Of a DNA stretch of 64,000 nucleotides, positions 42,204-51,268 are shown one piece after another. Source of the stretch: an uncultured Mollicutes bacterium (lineage in GTDB: Bacteria > Bacillota_I > Bacilli_A > Acholeplasmatales > Anaeroplasmataceae). Position 1 is the stretch's first letter; every line of letters starts with the position of its first letter. Made by a program: the position numbers and the translations under genes. The DNA is taken from NCBI GenBank assembly GCA_900540175.1, contig UQFG01000007.1:15082-79081 (forward strand), given 5' to 3'. The notes beneath the pieces are model-generated. The model had not been told where the DNA came from. It saw only the letters and a program-made list of their open reading frames with translations, and searched no databases.

Positions 42204-43066
42204 ATCTTTCTTCCTTTCTTTTTTCGATAACTCAATAATTGATACCCGATGATGCCGGTAAACGTAATGACAATCAAAATCGTATTATACGCACAAGCCT
42301 GATTCCACTGACCGTTTTTCATTGTCTTCAAATTGCCGTATAACCATGTGGAAAAATTTTGGCTGCTGCCGCTTACGAAATACGTAATGATAAAATCATC
42401 GATGCTCATGGTAAACGCCAATAAGGCGCCGGAAAAAATACCCGAACGGATATTGGGCAATACCACTTTCATCAAGGCTCCTTTCGGAGAACACCCCAAG
42501 TCCAAAGCCGCATCAAACAAATCGCTGTCTTTGGATAGTTTCGGCAAAACCGATAACACCACATACGGTGTGGAAAACAAAACGTGCGCAATCAAGGTCG
42601 TAAGCAAACTGTAGTTGGCAATCAGATTCTGCTGAATGAGAACCGAGATACCTTGAAACAAAATCAACAACAAAGCGGCTGTGACAATATCGGCATTCAA
42701 AATGGGGACATTGTTTAGCATAATCACTCTTTTTTTCATTTTATGCGAAAGCGCATTGATTCCGATGGCCGAAAAAGTTCCGAATATCGTCGAAAGAATC
42801 GTCGATAAAAACGTAATTTCCAGTGTAAATACAATCGCCGTATAAAGACTACGATTGGTAAACAGCATGCCGTACCATTTCATCGTCACCCCCGGCATTT
42901 CATAGCCACTCGGATGCGTGGAAAAGGAAGTTAAAGCAATCACCGCAATCGGAAGATACGTCAAAAACAAAACGACGCCCAAAAATAAGATAACGAAAAT
43001 CCGGAAGGAATTTTTTTTCGCCTTGACCGAAAAAGGCACGGCGACTTTGATTCGTTGTTCCATCAT
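42200..43066 (-). CDS. potC: Spermidine/putrescine ABC transporter permease PotC (system 1)
   Basis: 288 aa, six predicted helices, with the ABC-coupling EAA loop AALDLGCSPKGALMKVVLP near residue 190. It overlaps both neighbours by 4 nt. Hydrophilic N-terminal 20 residues lie in the cytoplasm. Confidence 0.87.
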   Translation of the reverse strand: MMEQRIKVAVPFSVKAKKNSFRIFVILFLGVVLFLTYLPIAVIALTSFSTHPSGYEMPGVTMKWYGMLFTNRSLYTAIVFTLEITFLSTILSTIFGTFSAIGINALSHKMKKRVIMLNNVPILNADIVTAALLLILFQGISVLIQQNLIANYSLLTTLIAHVLFSTPYVVLSVLPKLSKDSDLFDAALDLGCSPKGALMKVVLPNIRSGIFSGALLAFTMSIDDFIITYFVSGSSQNFSTWLYGNLKTMKNGQWNQACAYNTILIVITFTGIIGYQLLSYRKKKGRKI

Positions 43067-43908
43067 AATAACGTCTCTCCTTCCGCATCCACTTTCGAAA
43101 TGATATACAAACTACCTAAAACAAACACGATAATAATCAAACTCCACAAACTGCCGATATTAAAAGACGGCGACGAACTTTTAAACTGGCGTTCGATCAA
43201 CTGACCGACCATGGTGTATTTGGAATTGCCGCTGGTTACAATCTGCGGAATCGTAAAACCCATTGCCGCCGGCAAAAACACCATCATGACACCGGAAGTA
43301 ACTCCTTTTAACGACAGCGGAACAGTGATTTTAAAGAAGCTTTTCACGTGACCGGCTCCCAAATCATTGGCCGCTTCCGTATAGGAACGGTCGATTTTTT
43401 CCAGAACCGTATAAATCGGGAAAATCATAAACGGCAGATAAACGATCGTCATAACCATGATGATTTTCAGTTCCGGATAAGCGCTTAAGTCTAGCGATAT
43501 ATGAAAAACATTCGATAAAAAACTGTTTTTGGACAATAAATTATTGATCGTCGAAATCCGAAGAAGCATATTGGTCCACATCGGCATAATGAAGATCAAT
43601 AAAAACAAATATTTGTTTTTGATCCGACTTTTTGAAATAAAGTAGGCGATCGGATAACCGATCACAAGACACAAAACGGTTGCGATCAGCGCATAAAGCA
43701 TTGACCGACCGAAGGCTTTTAAAAACGAAGGATCCACCAATTTCGGCAAATTCGAGGCCGTAAACGAAAATTCACTCAAATCAAAATCGTAAACGGAAAA
43801 CCGTTTGACCGTCGAAAAAGCAAAAACAACCATCAGCAAAAGCGGAATCCCCGTAAAAATCAGCATCCAAACCAAATAGGGCAATGAATATTTTTTAAAC
43901 TGCGTCAT
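43063..43908 (-). CDS. potB: Spermidine/putrescine ABC transporter permease PotB (system 1)
   Basis: 281 aa, six predicted helices, with EAA loop [20 protein letters not shown] near residue 180. It overlaps the potA stop by 14 nt and potC by 4 nt, which points to one translationally coupled transcript. Confidence 0.87.
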   Translation of the reverse strand: MTQFKKYSLPYLVWMLIFTGIPLLLMVVFAFSTVKRFSVYDFDLSEFSFTASNLPKLVDPSFLKAFGRSMLYALIATVLCLVIGYPIAYFISKSRIKNKYLFLLIFIMPMWTNMLLRISTINNLLSKNSFLSNVFHISLDLSAYPELKIIMVMTIVYLPFMIFPIYTVLEKIDRSYTEAANDLGAGHVKSFFKITVPLSLKGVTSGVMMVFLPAAMGFTIPQIVTSGNSKYTMVGQLIERQFKSSSPSFNIGSLWSLIIIVFVLGSLYIISKVDAEGETLL

Positions 43909-45439
43909 GAACTTTCATCAGATGGATCTCATATGGGTCCACATTAAGACCGATCTTTTCCCCCACTTTGGCAATTTCATAATCATGGATGACAAATTCC
44001 ATTCCGCAAACATCCGCGCAAATTTCAAAATGAACCCCTTTGAAAACAATATCGGTTACCACTCCGACCAGTTTGGCACAAGACGGATCCACTCGATCGA
44101 AGTCTTCCGGTCGAATGACCACATCGCAAGCCTCGCCTTCGGTGAAATTTTCATCCACACAATCGAATTCCTGACCCATAAACCGCACCTTTTTATGGCC
44201 GATATATTCACCTCTGATAATATTGGATTCGCCGATAAAAGTTGCCACAAAGCGGTTTTTCGGCTCATTGTAAATATCCATCGGTGTGCCGATTTGCTGA
44301 ATGATTCCTTTATCCATCACGACAATCGTATCGGACATCGTCAAGGCTTCTTCCTGATCGTGCGTTACGAAAATAAACGTGATTCCGATCGAGCGCTGCA
44401 TTTCCTTTAATTCATACTGCATTTCCTGTCGCAGTTTTAAATCCAGCGCCGAAAGCGGTTCATCCAGCAAAAGAATCCGCGGTTTGTTCACGATTGCGCG
44501 CGCAATCGCCACCCGTTGTTGTTGTCCGCCGCTCATCGAATCGATTTTCCGATCTTCATAGCCTTCCAATTTAACCAGTTTCAACGCTTCTTTGACCTTT
44601 TCGGCAATCTGTTTTTTATTAAGCATCAACGACCGACTGGCTTTCAGTTCCATCGCCTTGTCTTTCAAGGCCTGTTTTTTGGCCTTTTCCAGTAAAACCA
44701 ATTCCTCCCAAACCGCCACTTTTTGAAGCATTTTCAACTCTTCTTCATACGGTTTGGTCGCTTTGGATTTAGACTGACCCGAAGCAAGCGCCCGTTCGAT
44801 TTCTTCGTTGATTTCTTTAATGCGGTTTTTGGCTTTTTTCACTTCATCGTCTTTTTCCCATTCAATATCGATTTTCCGGTCCAACTCAGCGATCATAGTC
44901 GCATATTTTTCTTCGACTTGTTTTACTTTCACCGCAATCAGTTTTTCCTTTTCGGAAGCGATTTCTTGTTTGACCAAGCGTTTGATGGCAACCAGTCGCT
45001 GTTTGATTTCCTTTTTTTCCGATGCCGTCAAACTTTTATTTTGCAAGCATAGCGCCAGTTCTCTTCGTTCTTTTTCATACCGAAGCGCGACTTGATTTTT
45101 CAAATCCGACATCGTTCGACTGAAATTTCTTAAACCGAATGCCACATTATCGAATACATTCAAATGCGGAAAAAGCGCGTATTTCTGAAAAACCGTATTG
45201 ATCGGTCGGTGGTAAGGCGGCGTATTGTTGATGGTAATGCCGTCTAAAATAACCTGACCGTAATCTGGTGTTTCAAATCCGCCGATGATTCGTAAAGTCG
45301 TCGTTTTCCCACAGCCAGACGGACCGACCAACGTGATAAACTCGTTTTCGTTGATGTACAAATTCAAATCATCGATCACGACATTACCGTTGTATTCTTT
45401 ATGAATGCCTTTTAATTCAATCAATTTTTTCTTTTCCAT
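43895..45439 (-). CDS. potA: Spermidine/putrescine ABC transporter ATPase PotA with a long charged insertion (system 1)
   Basis: 514 aa, about 150 longer than a usual PotA. Walker A is [10 protein letters not shown] at residue 39 and the Q-loop [18 protein letters not shown] near residue 80. After AFGLRN comes an insertion of about 185 residues, dense in Lys and Glu and predicted coiled coil (roughly 105-290). Then the signature [15 protein letters not shown], Walker [15 protein letters not shown]-loop FVTHDQEE and a C-terminal TOBE region. Mycoplasma PotA proteins also carry a large insertion. The function of the insertion is unknown; it sits in the helical subdomain facing the permeases. 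Confidence 0.88.
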   Translation of the reverse strand: MEKKKLIELKGIHKEYNGNVVIDDLNLYINENEFITLVGPSGCGKTTTLRIIGGFETPDYGQVILDGITINNTPPYHRPINTVFQKYALFPHLNVFDNVAFGLRNFSRTMSDLKNQVALRYEKERRELALCLQNKSLTASEKKEIKQRLVAIKRLVKQEIASEKEKLIAVKVKQVEEKYATMIAELDRKIDIEWEKDDEVKKAKNRIKEINEEIERALASGQSKSKATKPYEEELKMLQKVAVWEELVLLEKAKKQALKDKAMELKASRSLMLNKKQIAEKVKEALKLVKLEGYEDRKIDSMSGGQQQRVAIARAIVNKPRILLLDEPLSALDLKLRQEMQYELKEMQRSIGITFIFVTHDQEEALTMSDTIVVMDKGIIQQIGTPMDIYNEPKNRFVATFIGESNIIRGEYIGHKKVRFMGQEFDCVDENFTEGEACDVVIRPEDFDRVDPSCAKLVGVVTDIVFKGVHFEICADVCGMEFVIHDYEIAKVGEKIGLNVDPYEIHLMKVHDAV

Positions 45440-45457
45440 ACTACTCTCCTTGAACCA

Positions 45458-45991
45458 TCAAAAATAAGGCGGGCTCGAAACCCAAAGAACTTCCGCTTCC
45501 ATAGCAGAATCGTTTTTCAAATAGTGTTTTTTATTAGCCGGAAAATAAAAGGCCTGTTTTTCCCGACATTCTTTTTCCGAATTGCCGTAAACGACTTTGA
45601 TTGTGCCCTTTATGACATACCCAAACTCTTCTCCGGTATGCGGATCGTCTTTAAAAGTCGTCGCTCCGGGAAAAAGACGGACCAAAATCGGCTCCATGCT
45701 TTTTTCCTGAGAGGTCGGAACCAACCAGGTTTGAAGATAACCGTCGAAATTTTTTTCGTATTGTTCTTCTTCATCGTAAACCAACATTTCTTCTTTTTCT
45801 TCATAAAAAAAATCGGATAAATTCGTACCCAATACTTCCAAAATATGGGAAAGCGTTTCGATCGAAGGAGAAACCTTGTCATTTTCCAGTTGGGAAATGT
45901 AGCCTTTGGTTAATTCACACCGATTGGCCAGTTCTTCTTGCGTCAGCATCAATAACGTTCGCCGCTGTTTTATTTTTTCTCCCAGTTCCAT
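45458..45991 (-). CDS. XRE-family HTH regulator with C-terminal cupin
   Basis: 177 aa. The helix-turn-helix is at residues 6-60 (LTQEELANRCELTKGYISQL), the cupin sensor at 105-175 (PHTGEEFGYVIKGTIKVVYG). The layout matches PuuR-type regulators of polyamine genes. It is 18 nt upstream of potA in the same direction and has an inverted repeat next to its own promoter, so it likely autoregulates operon 1 in response to polyamines. The ligand is inferred. Confidence 0.85.
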   Translation of the reverse strand: MELGEKIKQRRTLLMLTQEELANRCELTKGYISQLENDKVSPSIETLSHILEVLGTNLSDFFYEEKEEMLVYDEEEQYEKNFDGYLQTWLVPTSQEKSMEPILVRLFPGATTFKDDPHTGEEFGYVIKGTIKVVYGNSEKECREKQAFYFPANKKHYLKNDSAMEAEVLWVSSPPYF

Positions 45992-46010
45992 GTTTCCCCT
46001 CCTTTTTTTG

Positions 46011-46035
46011 TAACTTAATGCTAAACTTTAAGTTA
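46011..46035. promoter_or_regulatory. Candidate operator upstream of the cupin-HTH regulator
   Basis: TAACTTAA (46011-46018) and TTAAGTTA (46028-46035) form a perfect 8-bp inverted repeat with a 9-bp spacer, downstream of the -10 and before the ribosome-binding site. Two CTAAAC copies lie beside it. Autorepression is inferred. Confidence 0.5.
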
Positions 46036-46065
46036 GAAATTCCTAAACATTACAAGTATAGATAC

Positions 46066-46094
46066 ATTATAATCTTTTTATACAGGAAATACAA
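46066..46094 (-). promoter_or_regulatory. Promoter of the regulator-potABCD operon
   Basis: Minus strand TTGTAT (46094-46089), 17-bp spacer, TATAAT (46071-46066). The leader to the ATG at 45991 is about 65 nt and carries the inverted repeat and GGAGGGG. Confidence 0.7.
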
Positions 46095-46096
46095 CA

Positions 46097-46138
46097 AAAA
46101 AAAGAAAAAACTCGGCAAGTTTTTTGCTGCCGAGTTTA
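46097..46138 (-). terminator. Rho-independent terminator after the second potD
   Basis: AAACTCGGCA / TGCCGAGTTT hairpin overlapping the potD2 stop, then TTTTCTTTTTTTTG on the minus strand. Confidence 0.9.
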
Positions 46139-47482
46139 AGAACGTGCATTATTCAACAGATTGTTGATGGTATTGACATATTTGCGATTGAAATTACTCA
46201 GCATTTCGCCTTTGTAATGCCGAATGGAACCATCCGGAAGTTCGACTTGTTCTTCTTTCGGATAATATTTTTCAAACGCGATCCCGATCGCCTGATCGTA
46301 GACTTTCCAAAACAGCGAAGAATCATAAGGATCCGTTCCCAATTTCACTTCTTCTTCGAAAAGTGTCGCCTCATCTTCATCCCACTGCGTTGTTGCTAAA
46401 GCCACCATATCCTCATAAACATCGATGAAAGGCGTATTGTAACTGACGTAATACGCATTGGAAAAAGCCGCATCCACGGGTTTTCTTCCGCACATAAAAT
46501 CAATGAATTTCAAGGCCAAATCGTAGTGGGCGGAATCTTTCGGGATAACGAAATGATCGCAAAAGGCAATGGTATCATCCGGAATATAAATATCAAACCC
46601 GACTTGATACGTTCGTCCGTTTGCCGTATAGATGCGTTCATCGCCGGTGAGGACTTCGATCATTTCCGAAAAAGAAGCAATCGCCACATCGCCTGCCAAA
46701 TACGCTTCCAAAACCTTTTTGGCTACATTCTCACAATAATAATAAAGGAAATCGCCGGTCCACATAAAACCCAAATCCAGATTTTGAGCCACAATATCCT
46801 TTTTAATCGAATCGGTTCCCCACGCATCATAATCCATTGTTTGAACGGCATCGTAAATTCGATTAAGCGAATCTTCGGTAAGTTCGGTCGTACTGTCCAG
46901 TCCCAAATACTTGCAGGCAACGGCATACGCGTGCAAATGCGAATCGTACATCGCCACTTTCGTAGCAGTCGGTAAAATCGACCGGTCAAACAACGCCCGC
47001 CAAGGATTATCGGCCGTTGTTACGGCTTCTTCCAACCCCTCTTTCAACGTCGAATACATCATCCCCCAAGTTCCCCATAAATAGGGAACACAATAATCGG
47101 AAATCCCCGCTTGATGCTGTTCCATCGTTTTTAAAATCCCTTGTACACCTTCTAAACAAGCCTCGGGATCATAATTGGCAAGTTTATCGAAATCGATCGG
47201 CGCCAACAGGTCGTTTTCAACCATTTTTTCCACCATATAATCCGAAGGAACCACGACATCGTATAACGTCGTTCCGCCTCGAACTTTCGAATAGAAAATT
47301 TCGTTGGAATCGCCCAAATCCATAATCACTTCACAATGATAGGTTTCTTCAAATTCGGCGATCATGTCTTCGTCAATATATTCGCCCCAATTCAAAAACA
47401 ATAAAACGGCTCTTGTTCGGCAGGAACAAAGAAAAAGCACCATCAAAGAAAACAAAGCGAATATTTTAATTCTTCTTTTCAC
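46136..47482 (-). CDS. potD: Spermidine/putrescine-binding lipoprotein PotD (system 2)
   Basis: 448 aa, longer than PotD of system 1 through inserts near residues 240-300. Lipobox LCSC near residue 20. Family features: LFLNWGEYIDEDMIAEFEE, VVVPSDYMVEKM and DYCVPYLWGTWGMMYS. The frame opens at TTG 47503, but GAGGAGG within it is the ribosome-binding site, so the GTG at 47480-47482 is the start. Ligand range may differ from system 1. Confidence 0.83.
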   Translation of the reverse strand: MKRRIKIFALFSLMVLFLCSCRTRAVLLFLNWGEYIDEDMIAEFEETYHCEVIMDLGDSNEIFYSKVRGGTTLYDVVVPSDYMVEKMVENDLLAPIDFDKLANYDPEACLEGVQGILKTMEQHQAGISDYCVPYLWGTWGMMYSTLKEGLEEAVTTADNPWRALFDRSILPTATKVAMYDSHLHAYAVACKYLGLDSTTELTEDSLNRIYDAVQTMDYDAWGTDSIKKDIVAQNLDLGFMWTGDFLYYYCENVAKKVLEAYLAGDVAIASFSEMIEVLTGDERIYTANGRTYQVGFDIYIPDDTIAFCDHFVIPKDSAHYDLALKFIDFMCGRKPVDAAFSNAYYVSYNTPFIDVYEDMVALATTQWDEDEATLFEEEVKLGTDPYDSSLFWKVYDQAIGIAFEKYYPKEEQVELPDGSIRHYKGEMLSNFNRKYVNTINNLLNNARS

Positions 47483-48341
47483 GACGGTGTCCTCCTCTTG
47501 CAAAATAATAGACGACCACCAAGACGATGAAACTGAGCGTCAAAACCGTTGAAAAAGCATAAACACCCGGGAAAAGCGATTTGCGGCCGATCGATGTATA
47601 AATCCAAATCGAAAGCGTATTAAATCCGTTTCCGGTCGTAAAATACCCGACGACGAAATCTTCGAAACTAATCGTAAAGGCCAAGACGACACCGGAAAAA
47701 ACACCGCCCGCCACCGCCGGTAAGACGACTTTCAAAACCGAACGGAACGGTCTTACTCCCAAATCCATTGCCGCATCCATCAAATTCGGATCCATTTCCT
47801 TCATTTTCGGTAAAACCGAAAGAATGATATACGGCAAAATGAAAAAGATGTGCGCGATCAAAATCGTCGTAAAGCCAAACAGCTGCCGATGAAGGGGTAA
47901 AAACAACGAGAAAATCAACATCAAAGAAATTCCCGTCACAATATCGGCATTTAAAAGCGGAATATTGTTCAACAACAAAATCCGTCCCTTTAATTTCGGC
48001 GGCAAGTAAAAAATACCGATCGCGATAAACGTTCCGGCAACCGCCGCAATCAATGTCGCCATAATCGAAACCAAAAAGGTGTTCGAAATGGCATTGGTTA
48101 ACGAACGTTTACTGAACATATCCACATAGTTTTGAAACGTAAAGCCGGTAAACTCCGTCGTCGAAGCCGATGAATTAAACGATTGAATGGCAATCAAAAC
48201 GATCGAAATATACAACATGAACACACTGAATGCCACCAACAAGACTTTTAAGATCCGCCAAAGCGTTTTTAAAATCACATGGTTTTTATACCCGTATTCT
48301 TCTAGCGTGGCTTTCGGATAAGGAAGATGAATCGAATTCAT
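47466..48341 (-). CDS. potC: Spermidine/putrescine ABC transporter permease PotC (system 2)
   Basis: 291 aa, six helices, with EAA loop AAMDLGVRPFRSVLKVVLP near residue 195. It resembles PotC of system 1 but has a longer N-terminal cytoplasmic segment. It overlaps potB2 by 4 nt and potD2 by 17 nt. Confidence 0.86.
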   Translation of the reverse strand: MNSIHLPYPKATLEEYGYKNHVILKTLWRILKVLLVAFSVFMLYISIVLIAIQSFNSSASTTEFTGFTFQNYVDMFSKRSLTNAISNTFLVSIMATLIAAVAGTFIAIGIFYLPPKLKGRILLLNNIPLLNADIVTGISLMLIFSLFLPLHRQLFGFTTILIAHIFFILPYIILSVLPKMKEMDPNLMDAAMDLGVRPFRSVLKVVLPAVAGGVFSGVVLAFTISFEDFVVGYFTTGNGFNTLSIWIYTSIGRKSLFPGVYAFSTVLTLSFIVLVVVYYFARGGHRREKKN

Positions 48342-49198
48342 AACAGCATCTCTCCTTCTTTATCGATTTTGTTGATGACGGCAATCGCCCCTAAAATAAT
48401 GATCAGGATGAGAACCGCCAAAACCGCACCGTAATTGTAACTCATATTGATAAAGTTTTGTTCGATGATATTCCCGATCAATAAAATTTTTCCTTCTCCC
48501 AAGACTTTCGGGATGGCAAAACCGGATAAACACGGCAGAAAAACCATCAAAGAGCCGGAAAAGACCCCCTTTAACGACAACGGCACAATCACTTTCCAGA
48601 ATTTCGTAAAATCGGTTACTCCCAAATCGTTGGCCGCTTCTTCTAACGACGGATCGATTTTTTCCAGCGACGTATAAATCGGTAAAACGATAAACGGCAA
48701 ATAAGTAAAAACCATTCCCAAAAGAATCGCCCAGTCCGTACCGATGATATTCAATCCGGGAATCCCCAGTAAATCCGTTAAAATATTATTGGGCTTGAAA
48801 ATATTGGCAAGCGCCGTAATCCTCAGTAATATATTGGTCCACATCGGCAAAATCAGCAACAACAAAATCAGATATTTGTTTTTAAGGTTCGATTTAAAAA
48901 GCGTATACGCCAACAGATAACCGAAAAAAATACAAAGAAGGGTCGTCAAAAGACTGTATTTTAAAGAATTGTAAAAGGCTATCAATACCGATTGATTGGA
49001 AAGCAACGTAAAATTGTACATCGTAAATTCCATCTCATCCAACCGGATGCCTTCCGTATCCACAAACATCAAAAAGACCATAATCAAAACCGGAAAACAC
49101 GCAAAGATATACAGCCACCAAAAATACGGTTTGGACAATCGATCCAAATGATGGGCGTGATACGGGGTGGCCTTTAAACGTTGACGATTGTTTTGCAT
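48338..49198 (-). CDS. potB: Spermidine/putrescine ABC transporter permease PotB (system 2)
   Basis: 286 aa, six helices, with EAA loop AANDLGVTDFTKFWKVIVPL near residue 193. The N-terminal 25 residues are basic and rich in His. It overlaps potA2 by 25 nt. Confidence 0.86.
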   Translation of the reverse strand: MQNNRQRLKATPYHAHHLDRLSKPYFWWLYIFACFPVLIMVFLMFVDTEGIRLDEMEFTMYNFTLLSNQSVLIAFYNSLKYSLLTTLLCIFFGYLLAYTLFKSNLKNKYLILLLLILPMWTNILLRITALANIFKPNNILTDLLGIPGLNIIGTDWAILLGMVFTYLPFIVLPIYTSLEKIDPSLEEAANDLGVTDFTKFWKVIVPLSLKGVFSGSLMVFLPCLSGFAIPKVLGEGKILLIGNIIEQNFINMSYNYGAVLAVLILIIILGAIAVINKIDKEGEMLL

Positions 49199-50358
49199 GA
49201 GCCATCCACCTTCATCAAACAGATTTCATACGGATCGACCGAAAGTCCGACCGATCGGTTCGGTTGAATATCTTCATACGTATGGACAACGAATTCCATT
49301 CCGCAAAGGTCGACCACCAATTCATAATGAACGCCTTTAAAAATAGAGGATCGAACCGTTCCAATCAATTTCGCCCGATCAAGCGGAACCACATCCCAGT
49401 CTTCCGGACGAATCACCACATCAACCGGTTCGTTGTCTTCAAAAACATATCCCACACAAGGAAAATCCACATCCAAAAATCGAACGACATCTTTTTTCAG
49501 ATAAATCCCCGAAACGATATTGGATTCCCCGATGAAATTGGCCACGTAGCGATTGATCGGTTCGTTGTAAATGTCTTTCGGGGTACCGAGTTGCTGAATC
49601 AGCCCGTCTTTCATCACGACAATTCGATCGGACATGACCATCGCTTCTTCTTGGTCGTGCGTTACAAATAAAAACGTAATGCCCAAATTCCGTTGCATTT
49701 CCTTTAATTCGTATTGCATGTTTTGTCTTAATTTCAAATCAAGGGCCGAAAGCGGCTCGTCCAACAATAAAATTTTCGGTTTTAAAATGATCGCACGGGC
49801 AATCGCCACCCGCTGCATCTGCCCGCCGGACATCGATGCGGTTTTCCGTTCTTCAAAACCGGATAAATTTACCATTCTAAGCGCCTCTTTGACCGCGTAA
49901 GTCAATTTCTCATTCAGTTTACGCTTCATATCCCAAAAAGAAACGCGTTTCTTTTTTTTCGTAGAAAAAGCATTTTTTTCCGTCAATATTTCCTGTTTCA
50001 ACTGTTCTTTTCCGCCGAAAAAAGCCATCATGAACTTCTTCCCGCGATTTTTCAGTCCGAATGCCACATTATTGAAAACGTTCAAATGCGGAAAAAGCGC
50101 ATAACGCTGAAAAACCGTATTGATCGGTCTGGCATAAGCCGGCAGATCCGTAATGATTTTTCCATTGACGACAATATCCCCGGAATCGGGATGCTCAAAA
50201 CCACCTATCATGCGTAAAGTAGTCGTTTTTCCACAACCGGAAGGTCCTAAAAGAGTAATAAACTCATTTTCATAAATCGTCAGATCCAAATGGTCGACGA
50301 TCGTTTGTGCACCGTACGATTTGGTCAGTTGGTGCAATTCGATAATTGGTTTAGCCAA
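49174..50358 (-). CDS. potA: Spermidine/putrescine ABC transporter ATPase PotA (system 2)
   Basis: 394 aa. Walker [11 protein letters not shown] near residue 38, Q-loop [18 protein letters not shown], signature [15 protein letters not shown], Walker [14 protein letters not shown], then the TOBE domain. It holds a shorter basic insertion (about 45-60 residues, with KKKKRVSFWDMKRKL) at the same place as the long insertion of PotA in system 1. Start: TTG at 50356-50358 with an in-frame TAA 9 nt upstream and no clear Shine-Dalgarno, which is unusual for this window. Confidence 0.87.
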   Translation of the reverse strand: MAKPIIELHQLTKSYGAQTIVDHLDLTIYENEFITLLGPSGCGKTTTLRMIGGFEHPDSGDIVVNGKIITDLPAYARPINTVFQRYALFPHLNVFNNVAFGLKNRGKKFMMAFFGGKEQLKQEILTEKNAFSTKKKKRVSFWDMKRKLNEKLTYAVKEALRMVNLSGFEERKTASMSGGQMQRVAIARAIILKPKILLLDEPLSALDLKLRQNMQYELKEMQRNLGITFLFVTHDQEEAMVMSDRIVVMKDGLIQQLGTPKDIYNEPINRYVANFIGESNIVSGIYLKKDVVRFLDVDFPCVGYVFEDNEPVDVVIRPEDWDVVPLDRAKLIGTVRSSIFKGVHYELVVDLCGMEFVVHTYEDIQPNRSVGLSVDPYEICLMKVDGSCKTIVNV

Positions 50359-50459
50359 CGCAGTTTACCGAATGAAAGAAACAAATCTTTCTTTTCCTTT
50401 CCTTGATTATTCCTATGACTTTTTCTATTTACATTCTTTCATGCATAATAGACGAAATA

Positions 50460-50487
50460 ATTATACAACAATTCTTTTTTTTGACAA
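50460..50487 (-). promoter_or_regulatory. Promoter of the second pot operon
   Basis: Minus strand TTGTCA (50487-50482), 16-bp spacer, TATAAT (50465-50460). The leader before potA is about 95 nt and contains a short GAAAGA/TCTTTC hairpin. Confidence 0.6.
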
Positions 50488-50515
50488 GATAAAATCTCAA
50501 TTTTTTTCAAGTTCT

Positions 50516-51268
50516 TCACAAACCCTTTTCAACCTCTTCCAAAAGATGCGGCAGGTAATAAGAAATCTGTTCGAACCAGGCCGGCCAGTCGTGGGAATAC
50601 CCTTCGGACCAGTAATATACAGACGCTTGGATTCCAAGTTTTAAAAAAGCTTCTTCTAACCTTTGGGTATCCCAAAGACATTCCCCCTCATAAGCGCCCG
50701 TTCCGACGCAAACCAAAATCCGCTTCGTTCGGTAAAGCGCAAGATAAGGATGATCGCATCTTAAGTGGCAAAACGAATCTAAAGGAGAATTTAAAAAAGA
50801 CAAATCATCGGCGTAATCTTTGATGAAAAAACCGGAATGATAAATCCCGGAAAGACAAAAAACACCATCCAGCAAATCCGGGCGCCTGGCAAAAACAGTC
50901 ATGGCATGGTAAGCCCCCATCGAACAGCCAAACGCATAAAGAAAAGACTGCGGCATTGTCGTTTTAAAGTGAGGGATCAGTTCATCGACGATATAATGAA
51001 AGTAATTTTCCTGAACCATCAAGCGGGATTTAGGATCGCCTGTTGCACTCCAGGATTCCAAATCAAGCGAATCCACGCAAATAAAACGCAGTCTTCCTTT
51101 TTCGATCCAATCGGAAAACATCGCAATCAAACCACGATCTTCATAATCGTAAAAACGACCGTTTTGCGTCGGAAACGAAAGAATGGAAAGCCCGTCATGA
51201 CCGTACACTTTGTATTCCATTTCCCGCTTCAAATAGGTGCTGTAAGAACGGACGTATTCGATTTTCAT
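50516..51268 (-). CDS. Alpha/beta-hydrolase esterase
   Basis: 250 aa. The nucleophile elbow GCSMGAYHAM lies near residue 113, an Asp follows in LLDGVFCLSG, and the catalytic His is probably in GYSHDWPAWF near residue 227. This pattern matches the putative esterase family (esterase D / antigen-85-like). No signal peptide, so cytoplasmic. It overlaps the xylulokinase stop (ATGA). A sugar or acyl-ester substrate is plausible but not shown. Confidence 0.75.
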   Translation of the reverse strand: MKIEYVRSYSTYLKREMEYKVYGHDGLSILSFPTQNGRFYDYEDRGLIAMFSDWIEKGRLRFICVDSLDLESWSATGDPKSRLMVQENYFHYIVDELIPHFKTTMPQSFLYAFGCSMGAYHAMTVFARRPDLLDGVFCLSGIYHSGFFIKDYADDLSFLNSPLDSFCHLRCDHPYLALYRTKRILVCVGTGAYEGECLWDTQRLEEAFLKLGIQASVYYWSEGYSHDWPAWFEQISYYLPHLLEEVEKGL

